64,000 nucleotides of DNA from Bremia lactucae (Eukaryota > Oomycota > Peronosporomycetes > Peronosporales > Peronosporaceae), in assembly GCF_004359215.1 (NCBI RefSeq), contig NC_090617.1:4046154-4110153 (forward strand). Direction: 5' to 3'. Numbering within the stretch: the stretch's first letter is position 1; the number at the start of each line of letters is the position of its first letter. A program made the translations under genes and the position numbers. Below, in pieces: positions 34,694 to 45,769 of this stretch. The notes beneath the pieces are model-generated. The model saw only the letters and a program-made list of their open reading frames with translations, did not search any database and had not been told where the DNA came from.

Positions 34694-34930
34694 CATCTGA
34701 ATTTGAGTTTGTTCAAGTAGCGGATTGCTCGAAACTTTGCATACAATCAGGTCAAAATGCACGCAGGTGCCCCATCGCTCAATCTCTGGCTCTTTTAAAT
34801 AAGTCCTTTTATCCATCTGAATTTGAGATTGTATAAGCAGCAATTCGTTGAAGACTTTGCAGTATTTGCAGGAATAAGGGTCACAATGCACGCAGGTGCC
34901 CTTAACGCCGAATATCTGGCTCTTAAATAA
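34694..34930 (+). repeat. Tandem duplication of the MULE zinc-knuckle segment
   Basis: The two halves, about 34694-34803 and 34811-34930, both contain ATCCATCTGAATTTGAG, a CACAATGCACGCAGGTGCCC-like block (AAAATGCACG in the first) and CTGGCTCTT...AAATAAGT. They differ by roughly one base in six. Confidence 0.85.
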
Positions 34931-34959
34931 GTATTTTTTATCCACTTCATCAACTTGCC

Positions 34960-35183
34960 ATTCCACCCCAGCATTTGTTATTTCCACCCGTCATTATTTT
35001 TTCCACCCGTCATTATTTTTTCCACCCCTTATTTGTCTTTTTCCGCCCATATAAATAAATATGCGAAGCGTTATACATAATGCTTCTGATTGGCTAATCG
35101 GAATCAAGTTGGCAGCGACGGTATTTTTTTGCATGGGGTGGAAATAACGAAATGGTGGGGTGGAAATAACATTCCCCTTTATT
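34960..35183. mobile_element. MITE-like sequence with degenerate terminal inverted repeats
   Basis: The left part has CCACCCC, TTATTTCCACCC and two tandem TTTTTTCCACCC-type repeats; the right end has GGGGTGGAAATAACG and GGGGTGGAAATAAC, the reverse complement. The interior of about 100 bp is non-coding. It immediately follows the MULE, so the inverted ends could be those of the MULE itself or of a separate small element. No target duplication is evident. Confidence 0.45.
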
Positions 35184-35995
35184 TATTATCTAAGTTCTTA
35201 ATAGCAAAAGGTGTGTTGTGAATTGTACACTTCAACCGAAGTATGCCCCATTACAATTTTATATTCCGTTGCATGGTTGCTACTCTGGCAAATTGCAGTG
35301 CACAATTTCGATTTGGCACAGCCATAAAAAATATGGTTTTCGGCACTTCATATGGTACGGATTCTTTATTCGATCAGGAGAATGATACTATGAATTCTGT
35401 AGGCTCTTATTTCCTCGATTTTTCGTTCCAAGTTGCTTAATTCTTCATGGAAGGTCCTGTCGCTGCGGATGCGCTCTTTGAGCAATAGTAATCAGGCAGC
35501 AAATAATAGGTGGGCGCGAGTGGGCTTTAATATATGCCCCGTCATGATTATTTAGTCCCCTTAAAAGTCTTGGCCCGCAAACGCTTGATTACTTACGCCA
35601 TGAGCTATTTAGTGCTTGTACGTGCGCAAATAGCCCATGCTTTAGTAGGGTTGGCAATTGAGACCGTGAATGAGTCTAGCTAGTATCATGCATCTTTTTG
35701 TGAAGATGCTCAGACTTGGAAAATGATTTTTATGACACTATCGCGTTAGAAGCTCAGCTATTTAAAATGAGACTTGTCGAACGCAAATCGTGTATAAGAT
35801 TTATAAAAAGCCTTCCCATCTGGGAGGTTACCGGCATGACTCTTCCGTCTCGTGGAACAAGACGAGTATATTTTCACCGACCTTTCGACGGGCGTGTACA
35901 CGTCGATAGCGGCGAGTATGCTAACATCATACGTTTCAATTGAGAAATATTAAATAACAATACTCAGATTTGTGACTATTTTTGAATAACGACTA
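35184..35995. other. Intergenic between transposons
   Basis: An LTR-like end GTATGCCCCATTACA occurs at 35241-35255, resembling the family A LTR end. A 75-codon frame at 35716-35943 has no recognisable domain. Nothing else is visible. Confidence 0.4.
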
Positions 35996-37727
35996 CAGTA
36001 TAACCTGTCTAAATTAATAATGTTGGGACGCCCTTTCCTGATAAATTTAAAAAGTTTAGAATTTTAGACAGGTGTAGTATCCCACAGATAAATTAATTAT
36101 TTCGCTTTTTTGGAGGGATGTGGTTATAAAAGAAAGGCCTCTCCCACAATCCCCAAGAAGAACTCAGCAGCGCATCAACAATGCCTCTGGGAGGAGCACG
36201 CCACAATGACGGACGATGTCCGTGTGGCTCTCTGCAAACATTACACATAGAATCCCGCACTGATCTAGGCACAGCTTGTCAATTGACTTCAGGACAAATA
36301 TCAGCTGGGGGTCAGCCAGGCGACGGTCTCCAGCACGCCGAAGAAGAAGGCAGACCATCTTCGACTTTCAGAAGACAGCAGTAATGTATTCACTGATGGA
36401 ATCAGCTCTGCTGGCTTGGTTTAATGCCCATTCGGATCGTATCAGTCTTAGCGGAGACGTTGCCCGTGAACATGCAGAGCGGATTTTGGACCTTCTTTGT
36501 CCAGGACATGAACTATTTCAGCTTTCCAACGGATGGCTGGAATCCTATATAGCTCTGAATGGAATCCGCGCCTATCGCAGTTCGGAGAGAGCGGCGCGAT
36601 GGACATGGTTGATGAGGAGGATGCGCTTTCTCCCTTATGCGAGGTCCTCAATTAGTATAAATGGAAGAATATCTACAACATGGGTGAGACTGGCTTGTTC
36701 TATCGGATGCAGGTAAGCACTCTGCGAAGGACACCAAATTTTGTTATCTGGTGGCTAATGCAACTCTTCTGTTTCAAGCTGACACTTCGCTTGCAACAGG
36801 GAGCTGAAGGGGTGAAAGCAAACAAGGAATAAATGTGACTGTCTACTGCAATGGTGATGGGTCCGACAGAGGCCCCTATGGATCATTGGCACTACGCCAC
36901 TTCTCGCTGCTCCCGCCATGTCAATCTCCAGAACCTTGGCTATCAGTATCGCAGCAACAAGAAGGCCTAGATAACACAAATTATCATCTTGGAGTGACTG
37001 AGGGACTTCGATGGGAGAATGGCAAACCGCAAGGTGCTGCTGATCCTGGACAACTGCAGTGCACACGTCCTGCTTGCTGATCTGTCGCAGCGAATCGCAA
37101 TTCGCAACACGACAATCTACTATATTTCGCCCAACATGACGTCGAAGCTTCAGCCGTGCGACCAGGGTATCCTACGCAACCTCAAAGCCTACTAGGCGCA
37201 GCTTCTCCCGTATGCTCCTTCAGGATCTCGACAATGGTGTCGTTGAGCCGGCAAAGATAAACATCTTTCATGCTATCTAGGTGTCAGTCTCAACTTGGTC
37301 TAACGATGTCCGCATTGAGACCATCCATAACTGTTACCGGCATTGCAACATCCGGTCAGAACCAGCTGATGCTGCACCAGTCCTAGAGGAGCAGTGCCTT
37401 GACAATGAAGTCATGGTGGAGATGGAACATCAGATTAGACGCTTCAGGTATCCTATCGTGATGAACATCCGCAACCTGCTAGACTATCCTACCGAGCGGA
37501 TCACATCATACATTCCAGACGTGGATGAAATCATTGAGGACCACCTCCCGACTCAGCCTGAGGACGAGCAGGAATCGCTGTCGTAGATGCTCAGAAAGCA
37601 CTCGAGTTGCTTGAGACAATCTGGCTGCAACAGGATGGCGGCGCGCTGGGTTTTCTCAAGTCCGTACAGCAGATGAAGGACAGCGTTGGAGCAATCCGCA
37701 CAAACCAAATCGCTCAGCCTGACATAC
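35996..37727 (+). pseudogene. Pogo/Tigger-like (CENP-B/DDE_1) transposase pseudogene
   Basis: The 5' end CAGTATAACCTGTC at 35996 follows a TA dinucleotide, the usual pogo-type insertion site. A helix-turn-helix start (DVRVALCKHYTQNP, then SQATVS) is at about 36200-36330. The DDE domain is recognised by ILDNCSAH at about 37040 and NTTIYYISPNMTSKLQPCDQ and LRNLKAY at 37110-37190. The C-terminus VSTWSNDVRIETIHNCYRHC fits the family. At least five frame breaks or stops are present. The right terminal repeat is not found; a solo LTR sits just after the last coding remnant. Confidence 0.8.
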
Positions 37728-38177
37728 TGTAACGGGGCACTACGACTTGAACTGCTTCAGTACAAGTCCATTTCGCACTGCCTCAGTTGCAAGTGGTGCC
37801 CTACATTATTTCACGTACACTAGTACGTGCAGAGGAAGACTTCTCTTTAAGGCAACTAACTTAAAGAGGGTTAAATGAAAACTGTATTAATATAAGTAAG
37901 TATCTCTTCTATCTATCTTGTAAATGCAAACCTAATTATAATCTAATACTAAACATGCAATTGAATACTTATCTGATCTTATCTGTATCTCTCTTTTGTT
38001 TATCTCTACAGCTGATTAGTCTGCGAAATAGATAAAATGGTCTATACCTATTTATGGATAAGAATTTTGAACATAACTACATAGAGTAATATCCTCCAAA
38101 TATTCTCTACGTTTTAGATAATATATTAATTAACAGCCTTTAAGTGTTAATTTCATGTAACGATACACCCCGTTACA
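37728..38177. repeat. Solo LTR with intact 5-bp target duplication
   Basis: A 450-bp sequence starting TGTAACGGGGCAC and ending ACACCCCGTTACA. It is flanked on both sides by CATAC (37723-37727 and 38178-38182), a perfect 5-bp target duplication. A second solo copy of the family, longer, lies at 51042-51661. No internal region is present. Confidence 0.92.
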
Positions 38178-38182
38178 CATAC

Positions 38183-39704
38183 GAGATTTCTTCAGACGTG
38201 TTTAGTGCTTTCAATTATTTTACAGTATCTGATTTTTTTCATCAAGAAAAATTATATGAATAATAAATTTAAAAAAAGGGACCTCAAATTGCATTTAATA
38301 ATTAAATTACAAAGGTTTATTAATCATTAAATGTGCTCGATTAACGACGAAGTTAAATGAATAATTTAAGAATCTTATTAATTAACTCGGGATTTTCTTA
38401 AGACAGGCTCTTCTGTTCATTTCATTTTTCTACTTCAAATGAAAGGTAAATTTTGTCTGGCTCAATCAAATGTGAAACATTCTCAACATCTAGAGCTTCA
38501 AGCAAAAATTCTACAGCATATCAGATTTTGCTCGTCACATAAATTCTAGCTGGGTATGTGAGCCAGCTTCGTGAAAGACGCATCATTTTTTCCCTGTCAA
38601 AACAACTATTTCTCTGCTTACAATTATTGGGTAAACTATTCCTACGAGGAAACAGCCTCGACTGTAACCAGTATGTAACATAGTCGCATGTTGAAAGAGA
38701 ATTAACGCAAGACAAAGTTGTCAACACGCAAACACACAGAAGACAATCGCGATAATGCACATATATTGGATTGTTCATGCTTGAACTTTATATGGCGCAA
38801 TAGTCCCGAGTCCGTAGGCTTACAATTCGTGCGATTGTAAGCTCGTTGGCTGCAGTGCGTCCTATATGTCGCAGCTGAGCCATAACATAGCAGGCTATCC
38901 TGACAAATACAAACACAGTTTCCTGTAAGCATTTTTTATTAAATATAAACAGTCCCGATCGTTAGCGCGAATGACTATTTTTTTGGTCAAAGCTAAACTT
39001 TATCGCCTATATTACCAGGCTTTGGCTTCATAAAAGAGAAATCTACGGGGACGCGAGCTGGAGTAAGGGACCTCGAATAATCCAAGTGAAATATAATGAT
39101 AATATCTATAGGTTATGTAGTTTTACGCTAGAGTTGCCATATCGTGCGTCTGTCGTAAAGCCGTCAGCTGGAATAAGAACGAATCTTAGCAAATGTTTCT
39201 ATCAATATAGAATGCACTGCACACCCCTCCCGACTAAACCGACTGAATGGGCCGCCAATCGAGCTCAGAGAGCGACCAAGTTTCACGCCAAATACGCACA
39301 AATCACGCGATCGGATATTCCGCCGCTTGCCGTATGTATCAATTGGTCGAGACTGGCGCCGACAGCTGTTCTCGATGATTGCTTTTTCCAAGAACGTCGG
39401 TGCAGAACCAAGACATGTGTGTGCATGACACGGGCAACTCGCGAGTTTTTTACATCTGACTCTTATGCGGCTAAAGGCACAGTGCCGCACAAGCTCAAAA
39501 TAACGACTCCTACAGTTTGCCTTGTCACGTGATCAACCTCGTTTTGAATTGATAGTGGCAAGTAAGTGGACTGCTATTGATTCCGGCAAGAGGGTTACGC
39601 AAGACTTTGGTGCAGGGAACAATAGAGCTGTTTTTATCGAACCTTCAGCGCAGATTCCAGGAAAGTTGCGCTGGCGTGACGCTTCGGGCTCCGGAGGCTG
39701 GACA
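38183..39704. other. Intergenic and 5' region of the membrane protein gene
   Basis: The first half is AT-rich and gene-free. A 148-codon frame at 39086-39532 has no domain and overlaps the presumed leader of the next gene, so I treat it as chance. Confidence 0.5.
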
Positions 39705-41618
39705 ATGCAGGTCCACCGACGGTGGCTCAGATTCGTGCTGGTGGTACTGCTCATGAATTCACAGGCCAATGCACAGATTTTTGCAGTGCAAAGTCGCGAT
39801 GGGGATCCAGAAACGGTCTTGAATTTTAAAGAGGATCTCAATAATGGACGTGTTCCAACGTTGGCGACGCAACGACCAGAACGGCCATGGTTGCTTGACC
39901 AGAATGCATCGTCGGACTCGTCGGAACCAGCAGAGCCCTCGACACCGACGCCCGAGGTTTTAAAACCAACCGACGCACCAAGTACACGGGCGCCTTTGAC
40001 AAGTGCTTCCCCGGGAGTGAATAATAAGGACGTAGATGCTACCGACAAACCTTTACCTGTTAACAAACCCGTCGATCCTGCAAAGCGCGACGCCAATCGA
40101 GACAAAGCGACTGGTGTGGTAAAGCCAAAGGACGAGACCACGGAGGTTACGTTTACAAGGTCCCCACTTCTTCAACAGACAGCGCCTGTGTCCGACGCCA
40201 TCCCCACGGCTGACAGCAATGCTAATTTTGACAAGCCAACCTCCAGTCCTCCAACTGAAGTTGAAATCAAGCCAGAGGAGTCGAAACCCGTGCCAAATGC
40301 ACCACCGAAATCAATTTCTTTAAAAGTGAGGAAACAAATCATCGATCCCGAGTCTGGATCGGACGACGATGCCAGTGTAGGCTCTAAAAGTGATTTAAAC
40401 GAGACCCAACAGACTTTGAAACCTCCTACGAAGAAGGATGCCAGTACGATTCAAGAGACTCTCGAATCAAATACAGTCGATTTAAAGACAAGTAAAACAA
40501 GTGACAAGACTACGAAACAAGACAATTTATCCGACAATGGTACGGATTCAAAGCAAGAAGCAGATACGTCGCGATCATCTTCGTCGTCTGGATCGCCGTC
40601 GGCCGCGGCGTCCGTATTAGCTGATGCAGCATCGAATGCCACGAGTACTGCATCAAATACGTTAATGCTTGGTTTAATGATGGCAGGCGCGATTGCGCTT
40701 GTGTTACTGGTCGCCCTCTTTGTATACAAGAAAACCAATCAACTGGTCCAAGACGACGACCCTGGTCTTGAAAGAGGACGTCACGATCACACTCAAGGCG
40801 TGGCTCAAGCGTCAACAGTGGCGGCAAATTATCATCAGAATCACAACATGTCGCCAACAGGGTTTAGTGACGACAATTACCCGCCAAATCCTGGCAATAG
40901 CCAATTCGATCAGGAGCCTTACGATCACGATGGAGGTCGACTTACGTACAATGATCCAAACCTCGACATGTTGACACCACGAAGCCAAATCGCTTTAGCG
41001 CATTCTCAAATGTCCTTGCCACCAATGGCGCAAACAAATTCTTCACACGGTACGAGTCAGTATTCGCAATACTCGTCCCAGTCGTCGTCGTTTTATGGTC
41101 AAAGTATGTATAGCTCTGGTCACTCGGGGAATCACTTTCAATCAAAGTATGACAGTCGACATCGAGAGGATCTTGCTTCCGAGGACGAGAGCGATTTTGG
41201 GGGCGATTCGATTCAAGATCTGTCGAATGGATGGCATGGAATGGGTCAAAAAGGGTCGAAAAAGACGACAAAGCGACCGGATTTGTCTTTGGACGAGTCG
41301 TTTTTTGAACCCAAAGACTCGCGATCGACGTCAGCAAGTGATTATCACGGCCAAACGCGCTTTCAAGCGTCCGGCCAGACAGAATACCGCATGTCCACGG
41401 CAGATGAGAGCAGATATATGGGCGACGAGAGTTTTGCGGCCACGAATAGTAATTACGACCAGAGCCACTACAATGGCGACCCGAGTTTTCAAAGCAGCGG
41501 CTTTAGCGAGTTTGAGGCATCTGGTGCACCCCGCCGACGAGGGGATAGTAGCAATCATGACGCGTCTTCGTTTTATCGGACCAAAGATTCTCGATTTACG
41601 GACGCTTCATACTATTGA
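39705..41618 (+). CDS. Single-pass (type I) membrane protein with Ser/Pro-rich ectodomain
   Basis: A 637-aa protein. The open frame reaches upstream to 39522, but the Met at 39705 begins a good signal peptide (MQVHRRWLRFVLVVLLM, cleavage near QANA), so I place the start there. Residues about 60-315 are Pro, Ser, Thr, Asp and Lys rich, likely extended and glycosylated. A transmembrane helix at about 320-341 (LMLGLMMAGAIALVLLVALF) is followed by a basic YKK stop-transfer. The 300-residue cytoplasmic tail is rich in Ser, Tyr, Gln and Asp with many SxxY repeats, for example SSFYGQSMYSSGHSG, and ends DSRFTDASYY. The layout suggests a surface sensor or adhesion-type protein; no named domain is recognised. 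Single exon. Confidence 0.75.
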   Translation: MQVHRRWLRFVLVVLLMNSQANAQIFAVQSRDGDPETVLNFKEDLNNGRVPTLATQRPERPWLLDQNASSDSSEPAEPSTPTPEVLKPTDAPSTRAPLTSASPGVNNKDVDATDKPLPVNKPVDPAKRDANRDKATGVVKPKDETTEVTFTRSPLLQQTAPVSDAIPTADSNANFDKPTSSPPTEVEIKPEESKPVPNAPPKSISLKVRKQIIDPESGSDDDASVGSKSDLNETQQTLKPPTKKDASTIQETLESNTVDLKTSKTSDKTTKQDNLSDNGTDSKQEADTSRSSSSSGSPSAAASVLADAASNATSTASNTLMLGLMMAGAIALVLLVALFVYKKTNQLVQDDDPGLERGRHDHTQGVAQASTVAANYHQNHNMSPTGFSDDNYPPNPGNSQFDQEPYDHDGGRLTYNDPNLDMLTPRSQIALAHSQMSLPPMAQTNSSHGTSQYSQYSSQSSSFYGQSMYSSGHSGNHFQSKYDSRHREDLASEDESDFGGDSIQDLSNGWHGMGQKGSKKTTKRPDLSLDESFFEPKDSRSTSASDYHGQTRFQASGQTEYRMSTADESRYMGDESFAATNSNYDQSHYNGDPSFQSSGFSEFEASGAPRRRGDSSNHDASSFYRTKDSRFTDASYY

Positions 41619-42517
41619 GCGACTTACGAGTCCTGACCAATTTTAATGTCCCTCAAAAGTTTGTCCATGGTTGTGTGTAAACCTACGGATGTCTGTCAAA
41701 ATGGAATTCAAATTAATTTATACTTTTGGCGATTGTATTCCTGTAAATTTGTATTTAAATTGCGAATTTTTCATTGTTCGTGAAAAACAAATTAATATAT
41801 AGATTGAAAGGTTTTCTTTAAAAAAAATAAAAACAACCGACTGATGTGATGTACACCAAGTGCGTCCGATCTCGTTCCGCAGTGGCAGAGACATCCTCGC
41901 CCCTTGGCAGACCTTGCAACTCTTCTTTGGCTCGTTGTTACGCCTCGTGGGGCGCGTTTAGTACGCAAGTGCCAATTCTTTGCAACGTATTGCAAGATTC
42001 AGTATCAAACCGCCGAATCTCTCGTGTTGCCACGAGTAGATTTAATACCGAGAACATCACGCTAGAAGACGCGCCATGGCGGACGCGCAGGATGTCCAGA
42101 CGCTCAAGATGCAAGGCACGTGACATCGTGTGGCCATTTAAAGCACACTCTCTTCCTTTGTGACAATATCGTGTGGTTTGTAGTGGTACGGAAACACGAG
42201 AATGACCCGGATCGTCGACGTTCGACTCATTTGCGATTAGAACCGCCACGTACGTGGCCATGTTGCAGTCCTTTTTCGTGCCATGATGCGACTTTAGACA
42301 CTAATACGCGTTGTAACACGTAGAATCCGATGTCCGATTAGCGAGTTCTTTCCAACGGGCCCGCACATCAGGCGTTCATCGCCTTCTTCGCTCCAATACT
42401 AGCAGTATCGGGAGCTATGTACCACCGACAAAGGAGAACGATAGTACTCCTACCGGCAATAATGCGTCTAGCAGCAACGCGATTGTTGAAAACGACAAGC
42501 TTTATGACTCGAAAGAA
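41619..42517. other. Intergenic and probable 5' exon region of the PP2C gene
   Basis: In-frame codons without stop extend upstream of 42518 to about 42324, just after an AG that could be a splice acceptor (CACGTAG). A donor GTGACATC at about 42120 would join a plus-strand frame opening at 41846 or 42092. This upstream exon is possible but unproven. Confidence 0.35.
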
Positions 42518-44298
42518 ATGCCTTCCGTGCCTGAATCGGTCAAAATAGACGATCATCTCGCTACTGACCAAGTCGAAGACGATCCAGTGCCTTTGTATCT
42601 CGAACACACATGGACCCACGTGGTGCTTAAAATGACGGCGTTTACCGAAGAAGATACCGTCACAAGCTTTACGTTTGATGAGAAAGGAGGCGGTATTGGC
42701 CAAACTTGTGAGAATATTGCAAGTATACCTGCCGATACACTCCTTGCAGAGACCGACCACGCACGTGTGCTGTATAGTCACGGGCGTTTCTATTTAGTCA
42801 ATGGCGACCAAGCAAATGGGGACACGTTTGTGCGGTTAAGTCCCGTGGAAACCCAAGCAAATGACGAAAATATGGGCGATCGTATGCAATGGCCTCTCGA
42901 GCCTCACGTGGCATTTCGAGTTGGAAAATCGGATTTTCTTGTTACATCGTTTCACGAAGAATTGCCAAGTCTTACGGTCTCGGCATTAAGTGGCAAATTA
43001 GCTGGCACGGAGTTTGTGATTACACAAGAAGGTGCAGGAATTGGTCGATCTGCGGAGAATCAAATCCATACAAGTGATGGGGAACTCTCTCGAAAACATG
43101 CTGCAATTTGGTTTGATGAATTGACGAATCAATTTTATTTGATTGATTTAAACTCGACGAATGGGACATTTATGAAACTCGTGGGAAGTTATCAAGAACC
43201 CTATCGACTGGAAATTGGCGACGATTTACTCGTGGCACAAACGTGTTTAACTGTCAATCGGTTTGACTTTGGAGCGCATGCCGACATGGGCGCTCGTAAA
43301 CATATGGAAGACGCGCATACGATTATTCAAGACTTGTGTATTGAACCATTAAGTCGTTTGGGATTGCATCCCCAGTCATTCTTTGCTGTCTATGACGGCC
43401 ATGGCGGTGACGAAGCATCTTCGTTTTTGAGTGACGTGCTCCACCATAGCCTCATTACCGCGTTTTTCATGCACACGAGTGAATTGAAACCTTTACTAAC
43501 AATGACAATTGAGGAATTGCAATCAATCATCATGAAGCGCTTGACCAATGCGTTTGAACGTACGGATGAAGAATTTTTAAGGACCTCGGATCGTCCGCAA
43601 GCTGGAAGCACGGCCACGACAGTCTTTGTGGCGGGCAAGTATCTCTTTGTGGCCAACGTTGGAGACTCGCGCACTGTCTTGAGTCGCAATGGCACAGCTG
43701 AACGACTTTCAAATGATCATAAACCCAGTCGAACGGACGAAGCGCAGCGGATTCGAGAGACTGGCGGCTTTGTGATTCACGGACGTATTATGGGCGAATT
43801 GGCCGTCTCGCGTGCCTTTGGCGACGCCCCTTTCAAGTCGTTTGATCTCGTCGAGCCTTTGGTCGATGACATTGACACGAAAGCACGGAACGAGTACAAT
43901 TCGCAGGAATTACCGGTGAATCCCAACGATATTTTAAAAGGTCCATTAGTGATTCCGACGCCAGAGTTTACCGTCACGGAATTAACAGACGAGTGCGAGT
44001 TTGTGATGCTCGCAAGTGACGGATTGTATGATGTGTTGAAAGATCAAGAAGCTGTGGATTTTGTTCGTCGAAAACTTGTCGAATTGAAAGATGTGCAACG
44101 GGCTGTTGAGGTGTGTGAGTGAGTGGATTGTGCTAGATGATGCTTGTGGTGGATTAATGGCGCGATTCTCTCTCGTTTTTCTTTGTGTAGGCGCTTATTG
44201 AGTATGCCATTTTTCATCAGCGGTCGACCGATAATGTGACATGTGTCGTTGTGATGTTTAAAGAGGCGAAAGAAATAGTGTGGCAAAGTTCCTCGTAA
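42518..44298 (+). CDS. PP2C-family Ser/Thr phosphatase with two N-terminal FHA modules
   Basis: Two exons, 42518-44110 and 44191-44298 (80-nt intron, GTGTGT...TGTAG), give 567 codons including stop. Residues about 35-110 look like a degenerate FHA domain. Residues about 150-240 are a clear FHA with GIGRSAENQI, SRKHAAI and NSTNGTF, the phosphothreonine-binding residues. From residue about 258 the PP2C metal-dependent phosphatase follows: GARKHMEDAHT, FFAVYDGHGGDEAS, GSTATTVFV, VANVGDSRTVLS, GELAVSRAFGD, LASDGLYDV and, in exon 2, STDNVTCVVV. All main metal-binding Asp residues are present, so it should be active. FHA targeting suggests it dephosphorylates pThr-marked complexes. An upstream exon may add residues at the N-terminus. 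Confidence 0.88.
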
Positions 44299-44937
44299 AC
44301 ATGAGTCTGAGCGCTAAAAAAGAGGACAAAACATCAATATATAGGATAGGACGGGACAATTACTACTATTGAACGAAAAATTGCCGTATGGGTTTAAAAA
44401 GAGTAAAACCACATTTTAGGAAGAGAATTTCTAAACTCACTTCATGCAGTTTTTAGTCAATTTAATTTCTGAATTACAGCGTATCACATTGCATTACATA
44501 GATCAACGCCAAACTCTCCGTGCACGATCACCAACTGCGGCGTTATCTGACGGCTTTCCATTGACTTTTTTGCGCGGTTTAGAAAAGTTGGAACCGTCCT
44601 AGAACGAAGTGCAAGTAAAGATTTTTTTAAATACAAGAATGCTGGTATCCCATCATGACCCAGACCGTCCCGAAAATTCAAGTAAGCGAAGCCATAAGTG
44701 CTTGAACTATCCTTTCCAAGTCACTTTAAAGCAAAGAGCTTGGAAGTTGGAGATAGATAATGGTGCTCAAAACCATGACCTTGTGCATCTTAGTGCATAT
44801 TCTTCCGTACGCAGGCTTGGGAATACGGCAAGTCAGCAGGTGGTTCGCTTCACAATGCTGTTGTCCCTTCTAGAACAATTTAATAATTGTCTCTCGTTCA
44901 TCATGGCCAACTAATGAACGTCTTTGAGCGTTACAGG
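44299..44937 (+). other. Spacer with a possible MULE/FAR1 DNA-binding fragment
   Basis: The frame 44609-44914 contains SHKCLNYPFQVTLKQ, then AWKLEIDNGAQNHDL. This has the C...PF...W...HxL order of FAR1/WRKY-GCM1-type zinc domains found at the N-terminus of MULE transposases. It stands alone, so it is likely a transposon scrap. The rest is unassigned AT-rich DNA. Confidence 0.4.
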
Positions 44938-44993
44938 CGTGTGGATGTCGTACGAGTGAGTGCGATGGCCTCACTTGTGGTTCGGTCGTTAGC

Positions 44994-45377
44994 ATGACTG
45001 CACAAGACCTCAGTGTGAATACCCAGCACATTGTGGAGTTAGATCCCGACGGCTGTGCACGAGCAAATGCAACATCGAAGGTCCGCTATTGTGACGTGGA
45101 CATAGTTATTGACGGAAGTGCACAAGCACAGGCAGCGTCGAAGTTCAACCACTCGAATAAGTTAAGAGGTACGAAACAAGGATGCTTTCTTGAAAAGCAA
45201 CATCCAAGAGAATTTGGAACGCCCGTCTATAAGAGAGAGTGCGAAAGTCCTTGCTCGACTGGAGAGTCGATCGTGAAGGATATCGCTGTGGTAGCGCAAC
45301 CACAGCTAGAGGATGTTGGGGAGGATATTCACCAAATAATTTCTGAGAGAAGAAGTCCCCGGAAACCTGTGGTCTAA
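44994..45377 (+). pseudogene. Protease-RT linker region of element G
   Basis: A 127-codon frame aligned by position and scattered similarity with the minus-strand segment 25110-24960 of element E. It has no domain of its own and is open from MTAQDLSVNTQHIVE to a stop at 45377. Confidence 0.45.
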
Positions 45378-45769
45378 GGTTCCCAGGTACCTTTGGAAAT
45401 AAGTTCCAAAGAAGAAACTGAGACAATCAATGTCTTAGTAAACAATGGATCAAGTGTAGGCGCTTATACACTTGATCTATTAGCGCCTCCGAAGTTAACT
45501 TCGGAGATAACTCGATTGCCAACGCTATAATCGAAACGGTTTTTGCTGATCTGCGTAGTAGTAAAGTCAAGCAGATCTGCCTACTTGTCACAGATGACGA
45601 CAACGTGGCCAATATTCGGTCGGCAATCGTATTTCTTGAGAACGAACGGATTCTCAATAGCTCATCGATAAACGAAAGTGTCCTGAATGAGAAGATTCGG
45701 ATTATACGTTTTACGTCCCGATCCTGGGAGTCTTTGAAAACAACCCATATGCATAAAGATTTAGTTGAA

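Larger units (their letters stand above)
32920..34940 (+). pseudogene. MULE (FAR1-type) transposase pseudogene
   Basis: A chain of fragments in the order of a Mutator-like transposase with a FAR1-type DNA-binding region. They are a zinc-binding N-terminus (REFAHAEGYAVSTLNSDKKK then a degraded CPF block), an EQNLLVQKLLKAGIAPKEIV helix region, IYNERQR, the DDE-region piece IAFIRHEREADYLWAL with TITTDREFALKNAL at 33650-33760, a PFFAVVRRISIYA stretch near 34240, and a C-terminal knuckle CSICRNKGHNARRCP near 34860. Stops and frameshifts are frequent. Two hairpins interrupt the catalytic part, and the knuckle region is duplicated. It cannot encode an active enzyme. Confidence 0.8.

Noticed and set aside
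39086..39532. 148-codon frame ahead of the membrane protein gene
   Set aside because: Composition is unlike a protein (scattered Cys/Arg/Thr), it has no domain, and it overlaps the likely 5' leader.
39522..39704. Upstream start for the membrane protein
   Set aside because: The extra 61 residues would bury the signal peptide; the Met at 39705 gives a normal signal sequence.
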